From Bradyrhizobium sp. 139 (GTDB lineage Bacteria > Pseudomonadota > Alphaproteobacteria > Rhizobiales > Xanthobacteraceae), in NCBI RefSeq assembly GCF_023074175.1, contig NZ_JADPKS010000084.1, positions 97,726 to 161,725 on the forward strand: a DNA stretch of 64,000 bases, read 5' to 3'. The notes beneath the pieces are model-generated. The model did not search any database and was not told where the DNA came from. It saw only the letters and a list, made by a program, of their open reading frames with translations. Positions 9,226 through 19,162 of the stretch are shown here, piece after piece (position 1 is the first letter of the stretch; every line of letters starts with the position of its first letter). The translations under genes and the position numbers were made by a program.

Positions 9226-10467
9226 ATGGGCACGCTAACACTGCGACCTCCGTCCTTAGCGGAGGCGGAACCTCCCGCGTGTAGTTCGTTTCGTCGCCTT
9301 CGGTGCAGCGGCGCGCCGATCGTTCTGCTGCTTGCGTTGGCGCTCGTTGGCTGCCAAGACAAGGCGCAATCGCAGGCGGCCGCGCCTCCGCCACCCTCGG
9401 TGACAGTCGCGCAACCGGTGAAACGAACAGTCACCGACTGGGATGAGTTCACCGGCCGGTTCGAGGCGATCGAGGAGGTTCAGGTCCGCGCTCGCGTCGG
9501 CGGCTTCATCAACAGGGTCGCGTTCACGGATGGTGCGATCGTTCATGCAGGCGATCTGCTTTACATCATCGATCCACGCCCGTTTGAGGCGGTCGCGTTG
9601 CAGGCCCAGGGGCAACTCGACGACGCGCGGGCCAAGGAAGAGCTTGCGAAGCGTGAACTCGACCGTGGCCTGACCCTGGTTCAAACTAGCGCGGTCTCGC
9701 AGCAGGTCGTCGACCAGCGCCGTCAGGCCTTGCAGGCGGCTCATGCGGCTGAGACGCAGGCCGAGGGTACATTGAAGGCCGCCCAGCTCAACGTCGAATT
9801 CACCCATGTGCTGGCGCCGATCACCGGCCGCGTCAGCCGTCATCTAGTGACCCCGGGCAATCTGGTGCAGGGCAGCGAAAGCGGCGCGACCCTGCTGACC
9901 TCGATCGTGTCGCTCGATCCGATCTACATCTATTTCGATGTCGACGAGCCGACCTATCAACGCAACAGCAAGCTGTGGTTTCAAGGCAGGCGGCCGAGTT
10001 CGCGCGACACCGCGAACCCGGTGCAGGTGTCGTTGACCGGCGAAACGAAGCCCTCACATGAGGGCAAGATGGACTTCCTGGACAACCGGCTCGACGTCTC
10101 CACCGCGACGCTGCGCAGCCGCGCCATCATCCCCAACAAAGATCTCTCGATCCTACCCGGCCAGTTCGGCCGCGTTCGCCTGATCGGCAGCGCGCCCTAT
10201 GAGGCGCTGCTGATTCCGGACGTCGCGGTCGCAACCGACCAGTCCCGCAAGATCGTGTTCGTGGTCAAGGACGACAATAGGGTGGAGGCAAGGCCGGTGG
10301 TGCTCGGGCCTCTAGATGACGGCCTGCGGGTGATTCGCGAGGGCCTGAACCCAGAGGACCACGTCATCATCGACGGCATTCAGCGCGCCCGCGTCGGCGC
10401 CAAGGTGACGCCAAACATGTCGCAAACGCTGGGGGGTGACAAGACTCCGCCAGGTGCCAAGCCATGA
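9226..10467 (+). CDS. RND efflux periplasmic adaptor lipoprotein (MexE/AcrA type)
   Basis: This is the membrane fusion subunit of a tripartite drug-efflux pump, 414 residues. The N-terminus carries a hydrophobic stretch ending in the lipobox LVGC (C43), so it is probably anchored to the inner membrane by lipid. The order of elements is family-typical: a biotinyl-lipoyl half with VRARVGGFI, an alpha-helical hairpin rich in Ala, Gln and Glu (about 115-185), the second lipoyl half with APITGRVSRHLV, then beta-barrel and membrane-proximal parts. ATG 9226 is the best start, since the further upstream frame has no similarity; its ribosome site is weak. The stop overlaps the permease start by four bases (ATGA). 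Confidence 0.93.
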   Translation: MGTLTLRPPSLAEAEPPACSSFRRLRCSGAPIVLLLALALVGCQDKAQSQAAAPPPPSVTVAQPVKRTVTDWDEFTGRFEAIEEVQVRARVGGFINRVAFTDGAIVHAGDLLYIIDPRPFEAVALQAQGQLDDARAKEELAKRELDRGLTLVQTSAVSQQVVDQRRQALQAAHAAETQAEGTLKAAQLNVEFTHVLAPITGRVSRHLVTPGNLVQGSESGATLLTSIVSLDPIYIYFDVDEPTYQRNSKLWFQGRRPSSRDTANPVQVSLTGETKPSHEGKMDFLDNRLDVSTATLRSRAIIPNKDLSILPGQFGRVRLIGSAPYEALLIPDVAVATDQSRKIVFVVKDDNRVEARPVVLGPLDDGLRVIREGLNPEDHVIIDGIQRARVGAKVTPNMSQTLGGDKTPPGAKP

Positions 10468-13400
10468 ATCTCGGAAGACTTTCCATCAACCAGCCTATCC
10501 TCGCGATGGTGCTGTCGATCGTGCTTCTGATCGTCGGAACGATCGCCTATCAGACGCTGCCGGTGTCGGAATATCCGCAAGCAGTGCCACCGACCGTCAC
10601 TGTGACCACGCAATATCCTGGCGCCTCGGCGCAGACCGTTTCCGACACCGTTGCTGCTCCAATCGAGCAGGAGATCAACGGGGTCGAGGACATGCTCTAT
10701 CTCTACAGCCAGGCGACCTCTAATGGTCAGCTCACGATTACCGTCACCTTCAAGCTCGGCACCGATCTCGACAAGGCCCAGGTGCTGGTGCAGAACCGGG
10801 TCGCAATCGCGCAGCCCCGTTTGCCCGAGGAAGTCCAGCGCAACGGCGTCGTCACCCGCAAGAACTCGCCCGACATCCTGATGGTCGTGTTCATGCTGTC
10901 CCCCGACGAGAGTTTCGACCAGCTCTACATCTCCAATTACACGCTGCTGCAGGTCCGCGACCAGCTGTTGCGGCTCGACGGCGTCGGTGACATTCAGATG
11001 TTCGGTGCGCGCGACTACTCGATGCGGCTGTGGCTCGACTCGGAGAGGATCGCCAATCTCGGCCTGACCTCAACCGAAGTAATGGCGGCGATTCGGGCGC
11101 AGAACCTGCAGATCGCTGGCGGCCAGATCGCGGAGCCGCCGATCGCCGATCGCGCGTTCCAGCCGAATCTCGTCTTCACCGGCCGCCTCAAGGACATCAG
11201 GCAGTTCGAGGACATCGTGGTGAAGGCCGGCTCGGACGGCCGCACGGTGCGGCTGCGCGACATTGCCCGCGTCGAACTCGGTGCGCTCTCCTATGCCACC
11301 AGCAGCCGCATCCTGCGCAAGCCGGCGGTTGCAATGGTAGTGACCCAACGGCCTGGATCGAACGCGCTTGCCACAGCGAAGGCAATCTCTACGACTATGG
11401 CAAAGCTGAAGGAGAGGTTCCCGAAGGGGCTCGACTACAATATTGGCTACAACCCCACCGAATTCATCGCCCAGTCGGTCCACGAGCTGATCAAGACGGT
11501 CTACGAGGCGATGGCGCTCGTCGTCATCGTGGTGCTGGTATTCCTGCAGGGCTGGCGACCTGCGATCATCCCGATCATCGCGATCCCGGTGTCGCTGGTA
11601 GGTACCTTCGCGGTAATGGCCGCGCTCGGATTCTCAATCAACAATCTGACGCTGTTCGGGCTTGTACTCGCCGTTGGCATCGTGGTCGATGACGCGATCG
11701 TGGTGGTCGAGAATGTCGAGCGACATCTCCGGAATGGTATGAGCCGGCGCGAGGCGGCGCTTAAGACCATGGGGGAGGTCGGCGGCGCACTGGTTTCGAT
11801 CGCACTGGTGCTCTGCGCGGTGTTCGTGCCGACAGCTTTCCTCGGTGGCATCTCCGGGCAGTTCTTCCAGCAGTTCGCTGTCACCATCGCGGTCGCAACC
11901 GCGATCTCCTGCTTCTGCTCCCTGACGCTCTCACCCGCGCTAGCCTCGCAGATCCTGGTCCCGCATGAGGAGAAGCGGTCGGCTGCGCGTTGGAACCTAA
12001 TCGCGCGCGGCTGGTCGGCCTTCACTGGTGTCTTCAACCGTGTGTTCGATTGGCTGTCGAATGGCTATGCGGCTGTGGCATTCCTGGGGATCCGGCATTC
12101 CGCGCCGATGCTGTTGCTCTATGTCGCGTTGATCGGCAGCGCCGGCTGGCTGCTCGCGACCACCTCGCAGGGCTTTATCCCTGCGCAGGATCGCGGTTAC
12201 CTCATCATCTCGGTGCAGTTGCCGGGCGCCGCGTCGCTTGCGCGAACCGCTGCGATCGTGCGCGAGATCGAGCGGATTGCACTGGATACGCCGGGTGTCG
12301 TCCGGGTCGCGGCATTCAGCGGCTTTTCCGGCGCAACTCGCACGCAGGCCGGCAACGCCGCGGCGTTGTTCCCGGTGTTCGACGAGCCGGAGGCACGGCA
12401 GAAGAAGGGGTTGACGGCGATTGCAATCACGGCCGATCTGCGCAAGCGGCTGTCGACGCTCCAGGGCGCTTTCATCATCGTCATTCCACCGCCCGCGGTG
12501 CCGGGCATTGGCACCGGCGGCGGCTTCGCTATCCGCATCCAGGATCGACAAGGGCGCGGTCCCGAACTGCTCGCGGCTGCGACCAACGAACTCGTCAGAG
12601 CCGCGCAGAAGTCGCCAAAGCTGACCTCCGTGTTCTCGCCTTATTCGGCGAACACACCGCAGCTGTTCGTCGATGTCGATCGCGTAAAGGCGCAGAAGCT
12701 CGGCGTGCCCATCGCCAGCATCACCGACACGATTGAAACGTACTTTGGCTCGACCTATGTCAACGACTTTAACCTGTTCGGGCGGACCTACCACGTCACG
12801 GCGCAGGCCGACCTGCCGTTCCGGAAGGAGACCAGCGATCTTGCGCGGCTGCGCACCCGCAACGCTGTCGGCGACATGGTGATGCTCGGTAGCATCGTGG
12901 ACTTCAAGGACATTTCCGGGCCCGACCGTGTCGCGCGGTACAATCTATACTCAGCGTCCGAGGTACAAGGTGAGCCTGCGCCAGGTGTGAGCTCGACGAC
13001 CGCGCTCGACACCATCCAGAAGGTCGCCGACGAAACGTTGCCGAGCGGTTTTTCCCTCGAATGGACCGATCTATCCTATCAACAAGTGACGGGCGGCAAT
13101 GCCGGTCTCTATGTGTTCCCGATCTGCGTGCTGTTCGTCTATCTCGTGCTCGCCGCACAATATGGCAGCTGGACGTTGCCGTTTGCGGTGATCCTGATCG
13201 TGCCGATGTGCCTGTTTGCCGCGACGATCGGTGTGCGTATCCTGGGCCAGGACGTCAACATCCTGACACAGATCGGCTTTGTGGTGCTGGTGGGCCTGGC
13301 CGCCAAGAACGCGATCCTGATCGTCGAGTTCGCGCGTGATATCGAGCTCGAGGGCAGGTCGCGGCTGGAGGCGGTGATCGAGGCCTGCCGGCTCCGCCTG

Positions 13401-13637
13401 CGGCCGATCCTGATGACCTCGTTCGCCTTCATCCTAGGCGTGCTGCCGCTCGTGGTGTCAACCGGTTCCGGCTCGGAGATGCGCCAGGCGGTCGGGGTTG
13501 CGGTCTTTTTCGGCATGCTAGGTGTTACGCTGTTCGGCCTGATCTTCACACCCATCTTCTATGTGGTGGTCCGCAACCTCGCGGAAGGAAAGAACGAAGG
13601 CAAGCCGACTCAGATGACCGCGGCTGGGGCAGGGTGA
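10464..13637 (+). CDS. RND multidrug efflux permease (HAE1/MexF type)
   Basis: This 1057-residue proton-driven inner-membrane transporter has the full RND layout: a first transmembrane helix, a large periplasmic loop, helices 2-6, a second periplasmic loop and helices 8-12. The paired acidic residues in helix 4 that carry protons are visible in GIVVDDAIVVVEN near residue 405. The start MNLGRLSINQPILA and the early YPQAVPPTVTV segment are characteristic of the HAE1 family. Translation is coupled to the adaptor by ATGA overlap. No outer-membrane channel gene follows, so the pump must borrow one encoded elsewhere. Substrate cannot be read from sequence; the surrounding quinone and nitroaromatic enzymes would fit export of aromatic or drug-like compounds, but this is inference. 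Confidence 0.96.
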   Translation: MNLGRLSINQPILAMVLSIVLLIVGTIAYQTLPVSEYPQAVPPTVTVTTQYPGASAQTVSDTVAAPIEQEINGVEDMLYLYSQATSNGQLTITVTFKLGTDLDKAQVLVQNRVAIAQPRLPEEVQRNGVVTRKNSPDILMVVFMLSPDESFDQLYISNYTLLQVRDQLLRLDGVGDIQMFGARDYSMRLWLDSERIANLGLTSTEVMAAIRAQNLQIAGGQIAEPPIADRAFQPNLVFTGRLKDIRQFEDIVVKAGSDGRTVRLRDIARVELGALSYATSSRILRKPAVAMVVTQRPGSNALATAKAISTTMAKLKERFPKGLDYNIGYNPTEFIAQSVHELIKTVYEAMALVVIVVLVFLQGWRPAIIPIIAIPVSLVGTFAVMAALGFSINNLTLFGLVLAVGIVVDDAIVVVENVERHLRNGMSRREAALKTMGEVGGALVSIALVLCAVFVPTAFLGGISGQFFQQFAVTIAVATAISCFCSLTLSPALASQILVPHEEKRSAARWNLIARGWSAFTGVFNRVFDWLSNGYAAVAFLGIRHSAPMLLLYVALIGSAGWLLATTSQGFIPAQDRGYLIISVQLPGAASLARTAAIVREIERIALDTPGVVRVAAFSGFSGATRTQAGNAAALFPVFDEPEARQKKGLTAIAITADLRKRLSTLQGAFIIVIPPPAVPGIGTGGGFAIRIQDRQGRGPELLAAATNELVRAAQKSPKLTSVFSPYSANTPQLFVDVDRVKAQKLGVPIASITDTIETYFGSTYVNDFNLFGRTYHVTAQADLPFRKETSDLARLRTRNAVGDMVMLGSIVDFKDISGPDRVARYNLYSASEVQGEPAPGVSSTTALDTIQKVADETLPSGFSLEWTDLSYQQVTGGNAGLYVFPICVLFVYLVLAAQYGSWTLPFAVILIVPMCLFAATIGVRILGQDVNILTQIGFVVLVGLAAKNAILIVEFARDIELEGRSRLEAVIEACRLRLRPILMTSFAFILGVLPLVVSTGSGSEMRQAVGVAVFFGMLGVTLFGLIFTPIFYVVVRNLAEGKNEGKPTQMTAAGAG

Positions 13638-13933
13638 CAGGCAGTGGCGCCAATCCGCGACGACGCTGCAACTTTTCAGCGCATGCGAGGAGCGGATGCG
13701 TTCACTTCTGCCGACTAACCCGCTTCTATTGCACCAGGCGAGTGGAATGAAAACGATAACGACCCGGCATTTCTAATGGTTGGCGTGCTGGCTTACCGTT
13801 CCTCAGCTGAGCTGTCCCGTGACTGTTTTAGCGAGCGCTCGCCAGCTTAGGACCGCCGAGTCGTCCGCTTGGGTCGATGCACTCTCCGCGTCGCAAGGAC
13901 CCACTGTAGCAACGAAACACGTAGGAGACACCG

Positions 13934-14335
13934 ATGTCATTCCGCTTCATCACCAAGTCTATCCACGCCTACCTCATCGATTATCCCGTCGCGATCGTCT
14001 TAATTGCAATGCCGTTCGTGCTGAACCTCGGCCAGAGCGGACCGCTCGCAATGTGGCTTTCGGCTGTCGTCGGTGTGGCCGCGCTGCTCTTGGCCGGCCT
14101 GACCGACCATCCCACCGGGTTCGTCCGCATCATTCCCTACTGGCTGCACCTTTGGGTGGATCGCGCAGTCGGGGTGGTGTTTGTCATCGCACCCTTTGCC
14201 TGCAAATTCGATGGGATCGACGCCTGGTATTATTGGATCCTCGCTGCCGCTGTCCTGTTCACGACGTCGGTCTTGAACGCACCTGAGGATCCGGTCACGG
14301 TCCGTTCGAGATTGGGCAGGCGTACAGCGGCGTGA
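13934..14335 (+). CDS. Small four-helix membrane protein (SPW-repeat-like)
   Basis: The 133-residue protein has about four hydrophobic segments, in two similar halves. The halves are FITKSIHAYLIDYPVAIVLI with a following helix pair, and YWLHLWVDRAVGVVFVIAP with its pair. The recurring pattern of a short amphipathic lead, a Pro and a Trp before a helix resembles SPW-repeat proteins, for which no biochemical role is established. Start: TAGGAGACACCG precedes the ATG, a good ribosome site. It stands alone 296 bases after the efflux genes and is followed by another membrane protein 235 bases further on. Function unknown. Confidence 0.75.
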   Translation: MSFRFITKSIHAYLIDYPVAIVLIAMPFVLNLGQSGPLAMWLSAVVGVAALLLAGLTDHPTGFVRIIPYWLHLWVDRAVGVVFVIAPFACKFDGIDAWYYWILAAAVLFTTSVLNAPEDPVTVRSRLGRRTAA

Positions 14336-14570
14336 AGGCGGCGGCTCCGTGGTTGAGAGTCGAAATGTTGACGGTGTTGGTCTGCGGCAGTCCGTCACGA
14401 ACCCGCGCGGAGCGTGGTATTCACAGCCGCCCTAGCGATTCTCCCGAGAGCGATACGCTTGGAACCTGGGCTGGGATCATTCTTCATAACGCCGATGGTG
14501 GGGGGCTTGCACTTTGCAAGCCTTCGGGCGGTTCGGCCGCATCGCGCGCTTGATATTCAGGAGACTCAAG

Positions 14571-15593
14571 ATGGCGTTTGCTCAGCCGCCGGACCGAAGC
14601 GCCGCGTTCGGGCCACGCCTTGACTATTTGGCGCTGACTCCCGCAGCGGCTGCCGTTTGCTACCCTTTTCTACTCCGGGCCTTTCATGCCGTCGTCGTCA
14701 CGCAGGCCGCAACGCCCTCGCCATTCGCAATTGCCGGCGCGACCTTGATTCTGGCCATGGCGTTCGTCGTGCCGTTCCTCGCGTTCGCGCTCGCTTGCCG
14801 GCCCGACGCCGATCCCGTGACGCGGCGGCTCGCCTATGCCGGCGCGGCGACCCCAACGCTCTTCGTCTTTCTTGGCGTCGTTCAGGTCCTGATTCATAGC
14901 CCATTCCCTGACGAACTCGTGTGGTGCGCGCTTTGGCTTACGATCGCGATTTGGCCACAGACCGCCGGCAATCGCGCCGCGGCAACGGGGCCAACCGTGG
15001 GGCGCTGGCGCATTGTCCACGGAATAACGGCGGGGGTCTTGTGCCTATACGTCGCTTTCCATCTAGCCAATCATCTGTTTGGCTTGATCGGCCCCGACGC
15101 ACATGCGGCCGTCATGAAGATCGGCCGCGTTGTCTACCGCTCTGGCGTGGGTGAACCGCTGTTGGTCGTGGCGATGCTTTTTCAGATTGGCACCGGGCTG
15201 TTTCTGGCATGGCATTGGAGTGCCGCCCCGCAGGGCTTCCATCGGACATTTCAGGTCGCCTCGGGGGCCTACCTCTCGGTGTATATCCTTGGGCACATGA
15301 ACTCGGTTTTCATCTACGCAAGAAGGTTTCTCGGCATACCCACAGATTGGAATTTCGCGATCGGCGCCCCGAGCGGGCTGATTCACGACGCATGGAACAT
15401 CCGCCTTTTGCCTCACTACGCGCTGGGCGTGTTTTTTGTCCTAAGTCACCTTGTGTCGGGATTACGGATGGTACTGATCGCGCATGGCGTCGATCGGTTC
15501 GCTGCAAATCGTCTTTGGGGCGCGGGCATCGCAATAAGCGCCTTGATCTCGGCAGCGATCATCGCGGGTATGTGCGGCATTCGAATCAGCTAG
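14571..15593 (+). CDS. Multi-pass membrane protein with conserved histidines
   Basis: This is a 340-residue integral membrane protein with about eight hydrophobic segments. The C-terminal half has several helix-embedded histidines (VAFHLANHLFGL, AWHW, ILGHMNSVF, LLPHYALGVFFVLSHL). That arrangement resembles the haem-binding cytochrome b subunits of succinate dehydrogenase/fumarate reductase-type complexes, though I cannot place it in a named family. Start: CAGGAGACTCAAG before ATG 14571 is a strong ribosome site; an upstream in-frame extension to 14514 is less likely. No redox partner gene is adjacent, and the next gene is on the opposite strand. A haem-bearing membrane role is an inference. 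Confidence 0.75.
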   Translation: MAFAQPPDRSAAFGPRLDYLALTPAAAAVCYPFLLRAFHAVVVTQAATPSPFAIAGATLILAMAFVVPFLAFALACRPDADPVTRRLAYAGAATPTLFVFLGVVQVLIHSPFPDELVWCALWLTIAIWPQTAGNRAAATGPTVGRWRIVHGITAGVLCLYVAFHLANHLFGLIGPDAHAAVMKIGRVVYRSGVGEPLLVVAMLFQIGTGLFLAWHWSAAPQGFHRTFQVASGAYLSVYILGHMNSVFIYARRFLGIPTDWNFAIGAPSGLIHDAWNIRLLPHYALGVFFVLSHLVSGLRMVLIAHGVDRFAANRLWGAGIAISALISAAIIAGMCGIRIS

Positions 15594-15837
15594 GCGACAG
15601 CGGCAGGTTAAGGAGCCGAAATATTACCCTGAATGGACCGTTCCGTACTTCCGTTGCTGGCCTACTAGGAAGCCGACGCGACAGCTTGAACCGGATCGAA
15701 TTTGCAGCCCGACGGGCTCCTTCTGAGAGGTGATTTTCTCCGAGCGGAGAAGGCGGCCACTCTCATGGTCGTTACGCGCAAGAGCCTTAACCGTCACCCG
15801 TCCACGCTGCGACGCGCGCGGGATGATGGGGCAAGGA

Positions 15838-18045
15838 CTAAGACGACGATTTCAGCACATTTGTATCAACCGGCAGGCTGCGCAGACGCTTGCCGGTCGC
15901 GGCGAAGATCGCATTGGTCACCGCAGCACTGACAATGGCTGTCGGAGCTTCACCGACACCACCTGGAGCTTCCGCGTTTTTAACCAAGTGCGTGTCCACG
16001 ACCGGCACCTCGTCGATACGCATTGGCAAATAACTGTCGAAGTTGCTCTGCTCGACCCGACCATCCTTGAACGTGATTGACCCATGGAGAGCGGCGGTCA
16101 GACCGAAAAGCGTTCCACCTTGAATCTGTGCTTCGATCGTGTCTGGATTGACGTACATGCCGCAGTCAATCGCACAGACGATCCGCTTGACTTTGACAGA
16201 GCCATTCGCGGCCACTTCGACTTCGGCGACCTGCGACGTATAACTTCCGTATGCGAATTGCACCGAAATCCCGCGGCCATGCCGCGCGGGGAGGGGTGCT
16301 CCCCATCCCGCTTTTTCCGCGGCAAGCGACAGAACAGCAAGTGCTCGCGGATTGTGGCCAAGCAATCCCTTGCGATAAGCGACCGGATCCTGCTTCGCGG
16401 CATGCGCAAGTTCATCTATGAAGCTTTCGACCACAAAAACGTTGTGAGTTGGTCCGACTCCGCGCCACCAAGACGTCCGGACACCTGTTGGCTCGACCCG
16501 GACAAAGTCGACGTGGACATTTGGCAGCGCATAGGGCGGCTCGGCGGCGGCTTCTATCGCATCGGGATCCAATCCGTCCTTGAAGTACGGAGGATAGTAG
16601 CGAGCCATGACTGAGGATCCGGCGATTCGATGCATCCAGGCAACCGGCTTGCCGGCGGCATCAAGTCCAGCCGACAACCGATCGAGATAATACGGCCGAT
16701 ACATATCGTGCTGGATGTCTTCCTCGCGGCTCCAGATCACCTTAACCGGCCCGTCGACGTGCTTGGCGATCTTGACGGCGAGGATCGTCCCATCGGCCTC
16801 CAGCCTTCGGCCGAACCCACCGCCAATCAGATGATTGTGAATTTTGATCGCATCCATCGGCAGGCGGGTGAGCTCGGCCACCTGAGCCTGGGTGATCGTA
16901 GGCGCCTGTGTACCGACCCAAATATCGCAACGATCCTTCTGCAGATGAACAGTACAGTTCATCGGCTCCATCGCCGCATGCGCCAGGAAAGGCACCTGAT
17001 AGATGGCGTCAACCCGTTGTGCTGCCTCCGCAATTGCCTTCCCTACATCACCCACCTTACGGGCAACCGCGCCCGGGTTTTTGGATTCCTCCTCCAATTG
17101 CTTCACGATATCGGCGCTGCTGACCTTGCCGTTCGGCCCGTCGTCCCAGGCGACGGAGGCGGCCTCGAGCCCCTTCTTCGCCGCACCCATGTGATCCGCC
17201 AGCACGGCAACGGCTTCATCTATATTGACCACCTGCCGGACGCCCTTTACCGCCAGCGCGGCCTTCTCATCCAATGCTTTCGCCTTGCCGCCGAGCACAG
17301 GCGCAATAGCAACCGCCGCAACCCTCATACCCGGCAGTCGCGCATCGATACCGTAGAGCGCGCGCCCATCGACTTTTATTGCTGAATCCAGACGCTTGGC
17401 ACGCGTGCCGATCAAGGTGAACTCATTCGGATCCTTCAATTTCACTTTTGCTGCAGGCGGCACAGTCAATTTCGCCGCGGCGTTCGCAAGTTCGCCGTAG
17501 CTCAATTCCTTCGAGCCTGGTGCATCGAACACCACGCCCTCCTTAGCGCGGCAAGTTGCCGGATCGACATTCCAGCGCTTTGCCGCTGCCGCGATCAGCA
17601 GACTACGGCCCACTGCCCCTGCCTGACGAAGCGGTGTCCAGAAGGCACGGACAGACGCGGAACCACCGGTATTTTGAATGCCTATGATCGAGTTGACGTA
17701 AAGAGCATCATTCGGCGGCGCATGCTGAACCTGAATCTGGTCAAGCTTCACTTCCAGTTCCTCAGCGAGAAGCATCGAGAGCGACGTGTAAACCCCCTGT
17801 CCCATTTCGATCATCGGAATAATCAGGGTGACGACGCCGGTTGGATTAATCCGTATAAATCCGTTCGGCGCGAAAGTGCCCATAACCTCGTTTTCCGTTA
17901 CCTGCGAAGCACGCGCTGCGAACACGGGCTCTGTGCGTGCACCGGTCATAGCAAAACCGAGCAGCAAACCTGTCCCCTGAAAAAACGTGCGCCGGGACAT
18001 GGCGCTTTCACCCTCGGTGTGGTTCGTTCGAATTCGGCTAACCAT
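15838..18045 (-). CDS. Molybdopterin-binding subunit of molybdenum hydroxylase (isoquinoline 1-oxidoreductase type)
   Basis: The 735-residue protein belongs to the xanthine oxidase family, aldehyde/isoquinoline oxidoreductase large-subunit type. An N-terminal SRRTFFQ motif followed by a hydrophobic stretch is a twin-arginine signal, so the folded enzyme is probably exported to the periplasm, as in the IorB group. Further visible segments are EMGQGVYTSLSMLLAEEL, GGGFGRRLEADG, and the C-terminal EAPGGVGEAPTAIVSA, which contains the conserved glutamate region near the active site. Start: GGGAG precedes ATG 18045, three bases after the stop of the iron-sulfur subunit gene, so the two are translated together. 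ATG 18000 just before the Tat motif is an alternative. Substrate is unknown; aldehydes or N-heteroaromatics are typical. No cytochrome partner or assembly factor is adjacent. Confidence 0.94.
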   Translation of the reverse strand: MVSRIRTNHTEGESAMSRRTFFQGTGLLLGFAMTGARTEPVFAARASQVTENEVMGTFAPNGFIRINPTGVVTLIIPMIEMGQGVYTSLSMLLAEELEVKLDQIQVQHAPPNDALYVNSIIGIQNTGGSASVRAFWTPLRQAGAVGRSLLIAAAAKRWNVDPATCRAKEGVVFDAPGSKELSYGELANAAAKLTVPPAAKVKLKDPNEFTLIGTRAKRLDSAIKVDGRALYGIDARLPGMRVAAVAIAPVLGGKAKALDEKAALAVKGVRQVVNIDEAVAVLADHMGAAKKGLEAASVAWDDGPNGKVSSADIVKQLEEESKNPGAVARKVGDVGKAIAEAAQRVDAIYQVPFLAHAAMEPMNCTVHLQKDRCDIWVGTQAPTITQAQVAELTRLPMDAIKIHNHLIGGGFGRRLEADGTILAVKIAKHVDGPVKVIWSREEDIQHDMYRPYYLDRLSAGLDAAGKPVAWMHRIAGSSVMARYYPPYFKDGLDPDAIEAAAEPPYALPNVHVDFVRVEPTGVRTSWWRGVGPTHNVFVVESFIDELAHAAKQDPVAYRKGLLGHNPRALAVLSLAAEKAGWGAPLPARHGRGISVQFAYGSYTSQVAEVEVAANGSVKVKRIVCAIDCGMYVNPDTIEAQIQGGTLFGLTAALHGSITFKDGRVEQSNFDSYLPMRIDEVPVVDTHLVKNAEAPGGVGEAPTAIVSAAVTNAIFAATGKRLRSLPVDTNVLKSSS

Positions 18046-18048
18046 GCT

Positions 18049-18504
18049 TCACACTCCCGCTGCTAGCTGTATCGCGGCGCGGATGCGCTGGTAGGTACCG
18101 CAACGGCAGACATTTCCCGACATCGCCGAGTCGATATCCGCATCGCTAGGTTTAGGAGTCTCTTTTAGCAATGCCGCCGCCGACATGATCTGCCCGGATT
18201 GGCAGTAGCCGCACTGCACTACTTCCAGATCCAGCCAGGCCTTCTGCAAGGCGGCGCCTTGCGGCGTGCGCCCAACCGCCTCGATGGTGGTAACCGCGCT
18301 GTCGCCGATACTATCGACCGACGTCTGACAGGAGCGGGCCGGTCGGCCGTCGATATGCACCGTGCAGGCGCCACACAATGCTTGGCCGCAACCAAACTTG
18401 GTCCCGGTCATGCCGAGCACATCGCGCAGCACCCATAGCAAGGGGATGTCGCCGTCGACATCGATCTCATGGGGTGAGCCGTTGATCTTTAATGTGAAAG
18501 CCAT
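18049..18504 (-). CDS. [2Fe-2S] subunit of molybdenum hydroxylase
   Basis: This 151-residue small subunit passes electrons from the molybdenum centre. It carries both clusters of the family: the plant-ferredoxin-like site C39, C44, C47, C59 (in FGCGQALCGAC), and the helical site C98, C101, C133, C135 (in QCGYCQSGQ and VCRCGTY). Length is normal for the IorA/CoxS group. Start: AAGAGG sits five bases before the ATG. It is the first gene of a two-gene operon with the molybdopterin subunit downstream. It lacks its own export signal and would be carried along with the Tat-bearing large subunit. Confidence 0.96.
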   Translation of the reverse strand: MAFTLKINGSPHEIDVDGDIPLLWVLRDVLGMTGTKFGCGQALCGACTVHIDGRPARSCQTSVDSIGDSAVTTIEAVGRTPQGAALQKAWLDLEVVQCGYCQSGQIMSAAALLKETPKPSDADIDSAMSGNVCRCGTYQRIRAAIQLAAGV

Positions 18505-19162
18505 GAATGCCTCTTGATCCGCCTAGGGGGTCAGCCATGAGTCAATCAACCGCACTCATGAAATCCGCGAAAGCTCACACATTGATCGCAACAAGGGACG
18601 ACGCTTTCCAATAGCCGGCATGTATAGTTTTCATACCAGCGGGGAATGCCGCCAACCGGATAGCTAAGAAGACGATTAACGCAGCCAGTGTTCGCTTCGG
18701 TGTCGCCGCGCGCCTAGACCTCTTGCCGGATGACAGCCTGAGGGAGAACGAGCGCTTCTCGCGTTCGCTCAGCGTGATGTCGTTTGGAGTCAGCATCTAC
18801 TTGGTCGGCCAACCTACGGAAGGCCTGATGCTAAAGGGCTGCGGATGTGATCGGGGAACAATGACTAGCCCCGCCGCCGGCGCCGCATGCGTCGCTCTGG
18901 TCGAGTAGAACCTACATCTTGTTCATAGAATCCGCGCGTTAGCGCTGACAGCACTGGTCATATAGGGCAGATCGTAACCACACTCCTGGCCGAGCATATT
19001 GACGGTAGTTGGTGTGCCGGAGCAACTCTTCACACGATAACGCATCGTGCAACGACGTCGCGAGGTTCGTCGGCCGAATGGTCAATATCCGAAACTTGCT
19101 AGCGAGTTTCTTTACACCTATCCAGCGTCTTTCCCTCGTTAGACTTAACACTTCCGCGACAT
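18505..19162. other. No gene recognised, contains repeat copy 2
   Basis: This region is upstream of the molybdenum hydroxylase operon. A 73-codon reverse frame (18575-18796) contains the dispersed repeat shared with 3562-3630. Nothing else is recognised; the operon promoter must lie at its left side. Confidence 0.4.
18577..18646 (-). repeat. Dispersed repeat, copy 2 (partner at 3562-3630)
   Basis: Read on the reverse strand, this 70-base block starts TTCCCCGCTGGTATG and matches copy 1 in the opposite orientation. Both translate to a FPA-M-TIHA-YWK motif. The copies are about 15 kb apart. Confidence 0.6.

Noticed and set aside
11997..12794. Long reverse frame opposite the RND permease
   Set aside because: It is a shadow of the permease gene in GC-rich DNA, with Arg-rich composition and no motifs.
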